Shown here piece by piece: positions 7,468 through 14,194 of a DNA stretch of 26,772 nt. Position 1 is the stretch's first letter. Each line of letters opens with the position of its first letter. Origin of the DNA: JAHEDH01 sp965364515. Its GTDB lineage: Bacteria; Actinomycetota; Acidimicrobiia; Spongiisociales; ZC4RG35. The notes below the pieces were generated by a model. The model did not search any database. It saw only the letters and a program-made list of their open reading frames with translations, and was not told the DNA's origin. The position numbers and the translations under genes are program-made. The stretch is from contig CBDTXZ010000021.1 in NCBI GenBank assembly GCA_965364515.1, positions 1-26,772 on the forward strand, in the 5' to 3' direction.

Positions 7468-8529
7468 TCACTCCGAGTCGACTCCCACCTGGTCGAGGAA
7501 CGGCTTCACTTCGACCGCCTTCCCACCGAGACGGTTGGACTCGATGGCGGTGTGAACGATGGCGAGCGCTCTGATGGCATCATCGACTTGGACTTCGACG
7601 GTCGCTTCACCGCGCGCCGCCAGGGCGAACTCCTCGAGTTGCTCGCGGAACATGTCGGTCGGCGGCAGGTCGACGGGACTGCGGTCCTGCTGCCCATACG
7701 CCTGGCTGACGAGAGTCGAGTAGGCATCGGCCTCGTGTGCTTCGTCCCAGTGGGTGAAGTCGAGGTCGTACATGAGGTTCTGCTTCGTGCCTTGCAGACG
7801 GATCTGGTAGATCCCCGGCGAGGCCCAGCCGCAGCCCAGGTAGCCGAGGGCACCGGACTCGAACTCCAAGATCGCCATCGTTGCGTCCGGGACTTCGGCC
7901 TTCGTGAACAGCTTCCGAGTGTGCGCCGATACCGCGGCGACCGGTCCGAGCAGGTACTGGAGGTTGTCGGCGTGGTGGACGCCGAGCTGGATGAGCGGTC
8001 CGCCGGGGGTCTTGGAGAGATACCAGCGCCACGTCTCGGGGGTGAGCTCGAGTCCGCGTTCGTTCGAGAAGTTCGCCTCGACCATCGAGACGCCGCCGAG
8101 GGTCCCGTCGTCGATCCACTGCTTCATCACCCGGTTCCCCGAGAGTCGTCGTGCGCTGTGCCCGACGGCGAAGACGCCGCCGGTCTTCTCGACCACCTGT
8201 TTGATGGCGAGAGCGTCCTCGAGCGTCTGTGCGATCGGTTTGTCGGTGTAGACGGCCTTTCCGGCTTCGAGTGCGGCCGTGATCACCTCGCGGTGCGTGT
8301 CGTTCGGGGTGGTGATGATGACACCCTCGACGTCGGGGTCCGCGAGCAGTTCTTCGTACGAGGAGGCCGAACGCGGTATGCCGTACTCCTCCATGAAGGC
8401 TTTTCGCTTGTCCTCCGAGCGCGAGAAGCACGAGTACAGCTCGATGACGTCACCCCGCTGGGCACCGCGCGCCAGGACTCTCGCCCATCGACCGAGACCC
8501 ACGGATGCGAGTCGGACTCTTTCGCTCAT
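7468..8529 (-). CDS. Gfo/Idh/MocA-family NAD(P)-dependent oxidoreductase
   Basis: A 353-residue two-domain dehydrogenase. The N-terminal Rossmann fold carries the dinucleotide-binding loop GLGRWA (about residues 11-16), then 'IITTPNDTHREV' and 'YTDKPIA', a DKP variant of the family's EKP catalytic motif. The C-terminal alpha/beta domain has 'QLGVHHADNLQYLLG', matching the GxHxxD substrate-contact motif. Such enzymes oxidise or reduce hydroxyls of sugars, inositols or related polyols. It overlaps the upstream cupin gene by four bases (ATGA) and has GAGG seven nt upstream of ATG 8529, so the two are probably translationally coupled. The substrate is unknown. Confidence 0.9.
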   Translation of the reverse strand: MSERVRLASVGLGRWARVLARGAQRGDVIELYSCFSRSEDKRKAFMEEYGIPRSASSYEELLADPDVEGVIITTPNDTHREVITAALEAGKAVYTDKPIAQTLEDALAIKQVVEKTGGVFAVGHSARRLSGNRVMKQWIDDGTLGGVSMVEANFSNERGLELTPETWRWYLSKTPGGPLIQLGVHHADNLQYLLGPVAAVSAHTRKLFTKAEVPDATMAILEFESGALGYLGCGWASPGIYQIRLQGTKQNLMYDLDFTHWDEAHEADAYSTLVSQAYGQQDRSPVDLPPTDMFREQLEEFALAARGEATVEVQVDDAIRALAIVHTAIESNRLGGKAVEVKPFLDQVGVDSE

Positions 8530-8906
8530 TTCGTTTCCTCTCTCTCAGTGACCTCGATGTCGGTGTCCTCGATGTTCTCGGACAGCCTTGGATGTGGGAA
8601 GAAGCAGACCAGCCGCATCGTCTCCCCGGGGGCGGGCACGGTGGCATGGGGCAGGCCGACCGGGATGTGGACGATGTCGCCAGGGGTGACCGCGTGCGTC
8701 TTCCCGTCGATCCACACGTCACCGCTGCCGGCCGCCACATAGACGACCTCCTCGGTGAGCGGGTGGCGGTGGGCGACGCGGCCCGGTGACCTCTCGAGTT
8801 CCACGATTCGCAGACTCGTCTTCGAGTCGAGACCCCGGAGCGGATCGGCCGACCGTCTGCCGGGGAGGTCTGCGAACTCGAACTCGGTGCCGCTTCGGGT
8901 GCTCAC
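8526..8906 (-). CDS. Small cupin-domain protein
   Basis: A 126-residue single-domain cupin. Motif 1 is PGRVAHRHPLTEE (His46, His48 and Glu52 or Glu53 as metal ligands) and motif 2 is PGDIVHIPVGLPH (His87). Such small cupins act as metal-dependent isomerases, lyases or dioxygenases, or as binding proteins for sugar-acid-like compounds. The GTG start at 8906 overlaps the creatininase-family stop by four bases (GTGA), and its own stop overlaps the next ATG. That tight coupling ties it to the catabolic operon. The charged C-terminal tail (NIEDTDIEVTEREETK) has no assigned role. Confidence 0.85.
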   Translation of the reverse strand: MSTRSGTEFEFADLPGRRSADPLRGLDSKTSLRIVELERSPGRVAHRHPLTEEVVYVAAGSGDVWIDGKTHAVTPGDIVHIPVGLPHATVPAPGETMRLVCFFPHPRLSENIEDTDIEVTEREETK

Positions 8907-9661
8907 CCGTCGCCCCGTATCGCCAGGATCTTCTGGACTCGCTTGGCGATCTCTGCCGCAGTGGTGGTGGCGAATGCCTCGGACAACTCTGCTGTCGCCC
9001 AGGACGGGTTGCCGTACCAGCCATCGTCGTCGATCTCGGTGACGTCGGTGATGTATCCGTGTGTCTCCGGGTCTCGCCGCATCTCGTCGAGCGCGATCGC
9101 GAGGTCGGGTCGGGTTGCGTCCCCGGCTCGCTCGACGTGGACCAGTTCAGGGTCACGCGCCATGACAGCCATCGCCTCGATGCCGCCACCATGGGTGAGC
9201 TCGCCGCCCTGTGCTGCATAGATCCGCTGTGCGACGTAGCAGGCATGGGAGGTGATCACATAGACGCCGTCGTGGGCGTTCTGGATCTCGGTTGCCACGC
9301 CGTCCATCGACGCGATGTTGCCTTCGTGCCAGTTGACGAACACGAGTCGATTGACCCCCATGGAGATGAGCTCGTCGCAGATGTCGGTGAGGAGTGCCTC
9401 GAACGTCGTTCTGCGGAGGTTGATCGTGCCGGGGTGGCCTGCGTGGATCGGAGTCACGCCATACGGCCCGAACGGGACGTAGAGGGCATCCAGTTCCGCC
9501 GCAAGCGCCTCGGCCACGACCTCGGCGGCGATGGTGTCGGTCCCGTTGGGAAGGTGTGGCCCGTGCTGTTCGATGCTCCCGAACGGGATGACGGCGACCG
9601 GATTTCGGGCGATGGCGTCCGCCACCTCTCGACTCGTCAGGTCGCTGATCGAATGGCTCAT
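8903..9661 (-). CDS. Creatininase-family metal-dependent amidohydrolase
   Basis: A 252-residue protein of the creatininase / MftE / FAPy-deformylase family. Metal-ligand motifs are visible: 'GSIEQHGPHLPNGTDT' (Glu31, His33, Asp42), 'FVNWHEGN' (His112) and 'THGGGIEAM' (Glu162). These enzymes hydrolyse cyclic amides or formamides with two divalent metals. The frame stays open upstream to 10021, but the family homology begins at ATG 9661, which overlaps the stop of the hydroxyacid dehydrogenase by four bases (ATGA), so this start is chosen. It suggests that an amide or lactam bond is opened in the pathway, or that the family is used for another hydrolysis. Confidence 0.9.
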   Translation of the reverse strand: MSHSISDLTSREVADAIARNPVAVIPFGSIEQHGPHLPNGTDTIAAEVVAEALAAELDALYVPFGPYGVTPIHAGHPGTINLRRTTFEALLTDICDELISMGVNRLVFVNWHEGNIASMDGVATEIQNAHDGVYVITSHACYVAQRIYAAQGGELTHGGGIEAMAVMARDPELVHVERAGDATRPDLAIALDEMRRDPETHGYITDVTEIDDDGWYGNPSWATAELSEAFATTTAAEIAKRVQKILAIRGDG

Positions 9662-10623
9662 CTGGGGTCCTCCGGTGTGACGATCGGGTTTCTGGGAGGC
9701 ATGCCGTCGAGCACCCGGCTCGCCTCCGATGCCGACTTGCGTCGCATCTCCGTCTGACTCTCCTCGGTGTACCAGGCCATGTGCGGACTCAGCAGCAGCC
9801 GGTCGGTGACGCCTTCGAAGATGGACAGGTCGGGCGGCTCGGGCGTGAAGACGTCGAGGGCTGCGACTCGCGGTGCTCCCTTGGCGAGCGCCTCCGCCAG
9901 AGCGCCGTTGTCGACGAGCGCGCCTCGGGACGTGTTCACCAGAATGCTGCCAGGCTTCATGAGTGCCAGCTCCTCCCGTCCGATGAGCGGTCGATCCGGA
10001 GGGGCGGGTGCATGGAGGCACACCAGATCGGAGGTCGTGAGGACCTTCTCGAGCGAGCCCGGTTCGACGCCATGGGCGTCCGGGTCGGTGAACGGGTCGT
10101 GGGCGAGGAGCCGTCCGAAACCGACGAGTAACAGCAGGCCGGCGACCCTTCGGCCGATGCGACCGAAGCCGACCACTCCTGCCGTGAGCTCACCTGGCAC
10201 GTGGATCGGTCGGAGCTCGTCGAATCCCCACCGGCCCGTTCGAACGATGCGATCGGCTTCGCCGAGGCGGCGGGACGCAGCCAGCGACATCGCGAGTGTG
10301 TGCTGGGCGACTGCCTCGGTTCCGTAGTCGGGGACGTTCGACACGCCGATGCCTGCGGTCCGGGCGGCGTCGAGGTCGACGTTGTCGACGCCGATGCCGG
10401 CACGGACGATGGCCTTGAGGTGTGGCAGTCGTTCGAGGACCTCTCGGGTGAACTTCGGTAGCGAGCCGGCGATGATGACCTCGGCTTCGCCTGCGATGTC
10501 CGCGATCTCGTCGGCGGTCTCGCCGAGGCCGGAGACGATGTTGACGTCGCCGAGTATCTCCTGCTCGATGTCGAAGTCGGGGTACCTCAGTCCGAGGATC
10601 GCTGCGGTCGGCATGCGGCTCAC
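9658..10623 (-). CDS. D-isomer-specific 2-hydroxyacid dehydrogenase
   Basis: A 321-residue NAD-dependent dehydrogenase of the phosphoglycerate dehydrogenase superfamily. The dinucleotide motif is GVVGFGRIG (about 149-157), followed by an acidic residue ('AHDPF'). The catalytic triad is visible as Arg233 in 'VNTSRGALVD', Glu262 in 'TPEPPD' and His281 in 'LSPHMAW'. It interconverts 2-hydroxyacids and 2-oxoacids. The same superfamily contains (S)-sulfolactate dehydrogenase SlcC, relevant because a SuyAB-like lyase is in the same operon. This is the first structural gene of the 11-gene operon, with a palindromic operator about 25 nt upstream. The start is GTG 10623, overlapping a possible 8-codon leader ORF, or ATG 10614; neither has a good Shine-Dalgarno. 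Confidence 0.9.
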   Translation of the reverse strand: MSRMPTAAILGLRYPDFDIEQEILGDVNIVSGLGETADEIADIAGEAEVIIAGSLPKFTREVLERLPHLKAIVRAGIGVDNVDLDAARTAGIGVSNVPDYGTEAVAQHTLAMSLAASRRLGEADRIVRTGRWGFDELRPIHVPGELTAGVVGFGRIGRRVAGLLLLVGFGRLLAHDPFTDPDAHGVEPGSLEKVLTTSDLVCLHAPAPPDRPLIGREELALMKPGSILVNTSRGALVDNGALAEALAKGAPRVAALDVFTPEPPDLSIFEGVTDRLLLSPHMAWYTEESQTEMRRKSASEASRVLDGMPPRNPIVTPEDPR

Positions 10624-10646
10624 TGTATCCGCGACCGCTCAGCCAT
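10620..10646 (-). CDS. Possible 8-codon leader ORF (MAERSRIQ) ahead of the catabolic operon
   Basis: An ATG at 10646 starts just inside the operator palindrome (one base between them) and reads eight codons to a TGA at 10620-10622. That TGA overlaps the GTG start of the hydroxyacid dehydrogenase (GTGA). The dehydrogenase start has no recognisable Shine-Dalgarno, so coupling to this leader could supply ribosomes. The mini-ORF has no clear ribosome-binding site either and may be fortuitous. Confidence 0.25.
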   Translation of the reverse strand: MAERSRIQ

Positions 10647-10647
10647 C

Positions 10648-10659
10648 GCAATCGATTGC
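10648..10659. promoter_or_regulatory. LacI-type operator, copy 1 (upstream of 11-gene catabolic operon)
   Basis: The 12-bp perfect palindrome GCAATCGATTGC has the centred CG and half-site form (GCAAT-CG) of LacI-family operators. Read with transcription (minus strand), the flank is CCTGCAATCGATTGCG, nearly the same as at the other two copies. It ends 25 nt before the GTG of the hydroxyacid dehydrogenase. No good -35/-10 pair was found next to it; an A-rich stretch (complement of 10664-10669) lies on its upstream side. Confidence 0.75.
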
Positions 10660-10677
10660 AGGATTTTTTCGACTCGA

Positions 10678-10701
10678 GGGGTCCCCAAGGTGGAGGACCC
10701 C
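10678..10701 (-). terminator. GC-rich hairpin downstream of the DinB-like gene, possible terminator
   Basis: A stem of GGGGTCC (10678-10684) and GGACCCC (10695-10701) with a 10-nt loop lies 48 nt after the stop of the minus-strand DinB-like gene. An alternative 8-bp stem pairs CCCGGTCG (10699-10706) with CGACCGGG (10733-10740). On the minus strand no U-run follows; the nearby homopolymer is A on that strand. It may separate the ADH/DinB unit from the operon downstream. The rest of 10624-10749 holds operator copy 1 and no gene. Confidence 0.35.
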
Positions 10702-10749
10702 GGTCGCCGAGACGCGCTCACCCCCGGATCGACGACCGGGAGCAGTACC

Positions 10750-11586
10750 TCACCCCACGGCGGCGGCGAGTTGGGAGAGATGCGTCGGTTCGTGATTGGC
10801 GAAGTAGCTGGCTTGTTCGGCCAGGGTGATCCGGCCGAATTCCTCGTGTCGCCCGGTGTTCCACCACGCCGAGAGGTCCATCTCCGAGAGCAGATCGACG
10901 ATCTCGGATCGGAGCTCGGAATACGCTTCGAGGAGGGTGTCCGTCGTCGATTCCGTGCCGTCCATTCTCCAGACGAGTACCGATGCCAGTTCGGGATCAC
11001 CGCCCGCAATCAGTTGATCGATGCGACCCCTGAAGATCCCCTGGGCATTGTGGAGGTGCTCCAGGGTCTGATGAGCGGACCAGCCGCCATCCGGCCCGGG
11101 CAGGCTCGGATCGCCTCGACCCAGGATCGAACGGACGGTTTCGGGAGCCTGTCTCAGCATCTCGAGCGCCTCCGGAGGGGTGGACGCCCGTGCCCAGTAG
11201 ATCGGTCTGATTCGCTCGGCTGCGGTCGGCCAGCGGCCACACCGGACGCAGCGGTCGGCGAACGCCGCCAGTTCGACATGCCCGCAGATGCGGCAGACGT
11301 ATGGATCGGGCGCCTCGTCGTAGAGCGGTACGTTGCCTGTCTCGAGCGCCGCGGCGGCTGCGAGGATCGGCTCTGTGAGGCTTGCGGCTGCGCTTCCCGT
11401 CAGCGCCTCGGCGATCTCGCGGAGCGCAGTCGCCTGCTCCGCGGGCTGGGAGGGGACGACAGACTCGGTCGAAGCCCGGTTGAGCCAGGAGGTGGCTGCA
11501 GCGCGAACGAGTTTGGCTGCGTTGTATTGGCCCTCCTTCTCGAACTCGGCGGCGAGTGCGATCAGATGGTGTGGGGAGCGAGACAT
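10750..11586 (-). CDS. Rubredoxin-like zinc ribbon fused to a DinB-like domain
   Basis: A 278-residue protein with three parts. Residues 1-90 are helical, possibly rubrerythrin-like ('AAEFEKEGQYNAAKLVRAA'). Residues 96-123 form a rubredoxin/rubrerythrin-type ribbon, CxxCGH with CxxCGRWP (Cys98, 101, 113, 116). Residues 165-278 are a DinB/YfiT-type four-helix bundle with 'WSAHQTLEHLHN' and a C-terminal 'NHEPTHLSQL'; His177, His265 and His269 match the family's metal triad. DinB-fold proteins include thiol-dependent transferases and isomerases such as mycothiol-dependent enzymes. The ATG at 11586 is chosen because GGAGG lies six nt upstream; the frame extends to 11649 without support. It follows the zinc alcohol dehydrogenase by 88 nt and may be co-transcribed with it. 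Confidence 0.72.
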   Translation of the reverse strand: MSRSPHHLIALAAEFEKEGQYNAAKLVRAAATSWLNRASTESVVPSQPAEQATALREIAEALTGSAAASLTEPILAAAAALETGNVPLYDEAPDPYVCRICGHVELAAFADRCVRCGRWPTAAERIRPIYWARASTPPEALEMLRQAPETVRSILGRGDPSLPGPDGGWSAHQTLEHLHNAQGIFRGRIDQLIAGGDPELASVLVWRMDGTESTTDTLLEAYSELRSEIVDLLSEMDLSAWWNTGRHEEFGRITLAEQASYFANHEPTHLSQLAAAVG

Positions 11587-11674
11587 GGTGACCTCCTCGT
11601 CGACGATCGTATCCGGTCGGACCCGACGCTGCACGCCCCGAGCCGGCAAGGAGCGAGGCGTGTCCTTCGAGGGC

Positions 11675-12733
11675 TCAGGGTACGAGGACGTCTCGGCCGA
11701 TCACGGTGCCGTCGATCACTCGCTGTTGAAAACGCTCGGCGGCGGAGAGCGGACCGGTCTGATCGATGATGGGCTCGATGAGCCCGCGGTCGACGAGATC
11801 GACGACCGTCCTGAGCTCGTCTGCCGAGACGTTGCGAGAGCCGCGGATCTCCCACTCGTTCCGGTAGATGTCACCGGGGTCGATCGTCCAGTCCTTGCCC
11901 GTGTGTGACCCGACGATGACCATCTTGCCGCCCTTGGCCAGGCCGTTCAGCGTGGCGGGCATGGTCGCCGGCCCGACGAGCTCGAGCACGCCGTCGGCTC
12001 CACGGCCGTGAGTCCAATCGGCGATCGCGTCGGCGAGGTCGGTTTGGGTCGGGTCGACCGCGTAGGAGGCTCCGAGGGAGGTCGCGTGGTCGAGTTTCTC
12101 CGCGCCCAGGTCGACGGCCATGACATCCGCACCAGCCATGACGCCCACCTGAATCGCATGCAACCCCACGCCACCACCTGCCCCGGTGATGACGAGCCGA
12201 TCGGCCGGCCGGATACCCATTCGCTCCACGATGGCGTGATACGGGGTGCCGATCGCATTGGCGAGCACCGATGCCTCGGGCAGCCCGAGATCGTCGGGAA
12301 TCGGCACGAGATTCCGAGCAGGCAGCAGAACGTACTGGGCATAGCCTCCGGGGATGTTCACGCCGACGTGACCCCCGAAGTTCTCACAGATCGTCTCGCG
12401 GCCACGAAGGCACCAGCGGCATTCGCCGCACACCAGATACAGCGTGGAGGCGACCCGCTGTCCGGGCTCGAATGTGGACACGTTCTCGCCGATGGCTGCC
12501 ACCGTTCCGGCGATTTCATGGCCGAGGATGTGGGGGAGCGAGGTCGCCCGCTCGCGGACGCCCCGCCGAATGGCGACGTCGAAGCGATCGACGGCACATC
12601 CACCGACTTCGACCAGGACCTCGAAGGGCGCTGGTTCGGGTACTGGGACTTCTCGATCCACGAGCGGGCCGTCGGGTTCTTCGATGAGCATCGCATGCAT
12701 CGTGTTCGTTCTCATCCGGCGATCGTATCGCAC
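11675..12733 (-). CDS. Zinc-dependent alcohol dehydrogenase (MDR superfamily)
   Basis: A medium-chain dehydrogenase of about 352 residues. Visible are the catalytic-zinc loop 'VGGCAVDRFD', the GHE motif ('HILGHEIAGTVAAIG'), the structural-zinc lobe CGECRWCLRGRETIC with four cysteines, and the cofactor loop 'VITGAGGGVGLHAIQV'. 'AVDLGAEKLD' ending strand 2 suggests NAD preference. It would oxidise an alcohol or reduce an aldehyde. The start is ambiguous. GTG 12733 has AGGAG at an ideal six nt. ATG 12715 follows a TACGAT by six nt, as in leaderless transcripts. ATG 12700 gives the most typical N-terminus (MHAMLIEEPDGP). The operator palindrome lies 28 nt upstream of GTG 12733, linking the gene to the importer and the catabolic operon. 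Confidence 0.9.
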   Translation of the reverse strand: MRYDRRMRTNTMHAMLIEEPDGPLVDREVPVPEPAPFEVLVEVGGCAVDRFDVAIRRGVRERATSLPHILGHEIAGTVAAIGENVSTFEPGQRVASTLYLVCGECRWCLRGRETICENFGGHVGVNIPGGYAQYVLLPARNLVPIPDDLGLPEASVLANAIGTPYHAIVERMGIRPADRLVITGAGGGVGLHAIQVGVMAGADVMAVDLGAEKLDHATSLGASYAVDPTQTDLADAIADWTHGRGADGVLELVGPATMPATLNGLAKGGKMVIVGSHTGKDWTIDPGDIYRNEWEIRGSRNVSADELRTVVDLVDRGLIEPIIDQTGPLSAAERFQQRVIDGTVIGRDVLVP

Positions 12734-12760
12734 GTCGTTCTCCTGCCGCCGCGAATCCGA

Positions 12761-12772
12761 CAATCGATTGCA
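12761..12772. promoter_or_regulatory. LacI-type operator, copy 2 (between ADH and OsmC)
   Basis: CAATCGATTG is a perfect 10-bp palindrome at 12761-12770. Read toward the alcohol dehydrogenase (minus strand), the site is CCTGCAATCGATTGTC, matching copies 1 and 3 except for one outer half-site base. It lies in the 159-bp intergenic region 12734-12892 between divergent genes, so it could act on both. On the plus strand TTGCAG (12768-12773) and TAGGTT (12790-12795), 16 bp apart, form a weak candidate promoter for OsmC whose -35 overlaps the operator. Nothing else was recognised in this region. Confidence 0.7.
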
Positions 12773-12892
12773 GGAGCGTTGAGCGTGGCTAGGTTGGCGG
12801 CATGCTCTCGCCGTCCGTTGAAACGCTCACGTGTTTTACTCGCGGCTCCGTGTTCGACCCCGGCTGCGGCGAGACCGTGGATTGAAGGATTG

Positions 12893-13294
12893 ATGAACAT
12901 GCACGTGGAACTCGAGAGGATCGAAGGCAGGCGATTCGCGATCAAGGCACGTGGGCTCGAGGTGATCGTGGACGACACCGTGGAGGCCGGTGGACCAGGC
13001 GATGGATTCCGCCCCACCGAGCTCCTCTTGGGCGCATTGGCGGCCTGCATGGCCGGCACGATGACGAACTTCGCGAATGGACAGGAGATCCCCCTGGGCG
13101 ACATCTCGATGACACTCTCCGACGAGGTCGCCAAGGCACCCACCCGGATCGGACGGATCGAGATCGTGATGTCGGTCGAAGCAGATGCGTCCGAGCGTCA
13201 GCTCGAATCCATGGAACGGGTGGCAGCCGCGTGCAAGATCCACAACACGCTCGGGAACGCGCCCGAGATCTCGCTCCGTTTCCAGGCGCAGTGA
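12893..13294 (+). CDS. OsmC-family protein
   Basis: A 133-residue OsmC/Ohr-superfamily protein. Two redox cysteines are visible: Cys52 in 'LGALAACMAGTM' and Cys114 in 'AAACKIHNTL', the counterpart of the family's CPVSNTL. 'GFRPTELLLGALAAC' is the characteristic first motif. Ohr/OsmC proteins reduce organic hydroperoxides; the YhfA-like branch often sits with sulfur-transfer proteins. The frame is open far upstream, but homology starts at ATG 12893, preceded by AAGGA. The stop overlaps the ATG of the next gene (TGATG), so it is translationally coupled to the sulfurtransferase. It probably handles peroxide or sulfane-sulfur stress. Confidence 0.88.
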   Translation: MNMHVELERIEGRRFAIKARGLEVIVDDTVEAGGPGDGFRPTELLLGALAACMAGTMTNFANGQEIPLGDISMTLSDEVAKAPTRIGRIEIVMSVEADASERQLESMERVAAACKIHNTLGNAPEISLRFQAQ

Positions 13295-14160
13295 TGGCGG
13301 GTCTCGTGTCTGCCGACTGGCTGGAGGAGCACCTGGACGATCCCGACGTCGAGGTGCTGGAGGTGTCGTTCTACCCACCCGCCGGGGCGGCGTGGTTCCG
13401 GGGTCACATCCCTGGCTCGCGCTACGTGTACTGGAAAGCGTTGTGTTGGGATCCGATTCGCAGGGATTTCCCGGATTCGACGTCCATGGGAGAGCGGCTG
13501 GGTGCTCTCGGGGTCGGTGATCGGACGAAGCTCGTGCTCGTCGGCGATCCGATTCAGTTCGCCACCTACGCCTACTGGGTGCTCGCCATGACCGGCTTCG
13601 AACACCTCGTGTCGATTCTCGATGGCGGTCACGCCGCCTGGGAGGAGGAGAGGCGTGCACTCGTCGAAGATCCTGCGCCGACCACGGTGATGCCGGCCCC
13701 CGTTCCGACCGGTCCGGTGACCGATGCCAGGATCGGGCGCGGCGGGGTGCTCGCCGGACTCGACGACGGACGGCGAGCGCTGCTCGATCTCCGGTCGGCA
13801 GAGGAGTATCGGGGCGAGCGGGTGGCACCGCTCACGGCTCCATTCGATCACGGTGCCGAGCGAGGCGGGCACATCCCGGGGGCAACTCACCTGCCTCACG
13901 AGCGCCTCCTCCGATCGGACGGGACCTTCCGCGACGCAGATGAGATCTCCGACGTGCTGGAGGGCTCCGGCGTCGGGCCGGATCGAGAAGTCGTGACCTA
14001 CTGCAGGCTGTCGCATCGGGCCTCCCTGGCATGGTTCGCACTCACCCGCATCGCAGACCGGTCGAACGTCCGCGTCTATGACGGATCGTGGACCGAGTGG
14101 GGATCGATGGTCGGAATGCCCATCGAGCGAAGCGCTGAGGTTTCAGACCGAAACGGTTGA
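13294..14160 (+). CDS. Two-domain rhodanese sulfurtransferase (thiosulfate / 3-mercaptopyruvate type)
   Basis: A 288-residue tandem rhodanese. Domain 1 (about 1-125) has 'RGHIPGSRYV' and 'VLVGDPIQFATYAYWVL', with Asp where a catalytic Cys would be, as is normal for the inactive first domain. Domain 2 (about 140-280) has 'LLDLRSAEEYRGE', 'GGHIPGATHLP' and the active-site loop CRLSHR (Cys237). The loop resembles the CRIGER loop of mycobacterial thiosulfate sulfurtransferases. It would transfer sulfane sulfur from thiosulfate or mercaptopyruvate to cyanide or thiols. The ATG at 13294 overlaps the OsmC stop by one base. The TGA stop lies inside the predicted -35 box of the importer promoter. Confidence 0.9.
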   Translation: MAGLVSADWLEEHLDDPDVEVLEVSFYPPAGAAWFRGHIPGSRYVYWKALCWDPIRRDFPDSTSMGERLGALGVGDRTKLVLVGDPIQFATYAYWVLAMTGFEHLVSILDGGHAAWEEERRALVEDPAPTTVMPAPVPTGPVTDARIGRGGVLAGLDDGRRALLDLRSAEEYRGERVAPLTAPFDHGAERGGHIPGATHLPHERLLRSDGTFRDADEISDVLEGSGVGPDREVVTYCRLSHRASLAWFALTRIADRSNVRVYDGSWTEWGSMVGMPIERSAEVSDRNG

Positions 14161-14186
14161 CGCCGGTCGAAGGAACCGGTTACGAT
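14157..14186 (+). promoter_or_regulatory. Predicted promoter of the ABC importer operon
   Basis: TTGACG (14157-14162) and TACGAT (14181-14186) are separated by 18 bp, a good match to a sigma-70/SigA promoter. The -35 overlaps the stop codon of the sulfurtransferase. The predicted start falls near 14192-14195, directly against operator copy 3, which gives a classical repression geometry. The remaining leader to ATG 14264 is about 70 nt and contains no recognised riboswitch. Confidence 0.65.
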
Positions 14187-14194
14187 CATGCTCT

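Noticed and set aside
9662..10021. Upstream 120-codon extension of the creatininase-family gene
   Set aside because: It overlaps the coding sequence of the hydroxyacid dehydrogenase in another frame and has Arg/His-rich shadow composition; ATG 9661 gives the ATGA overlap and the family's N-terminus.
11606..11611. TACGAT on the minus strand upstream of the DinB-like gene as a promoter -10
   Set aside because: No acceptable -35 at 16-19 bp; it may be chance, so the gene is left as possibly co-transcribed with the alcohol dehydrogenase.
12008..12892. 295-codon upstream extension of the OsmC frame
   Set aside because: It runs antisense to the alcohol dehydrogenase and lacks homology; ATG 12893 has a ribosome-binding site and starts the domain.
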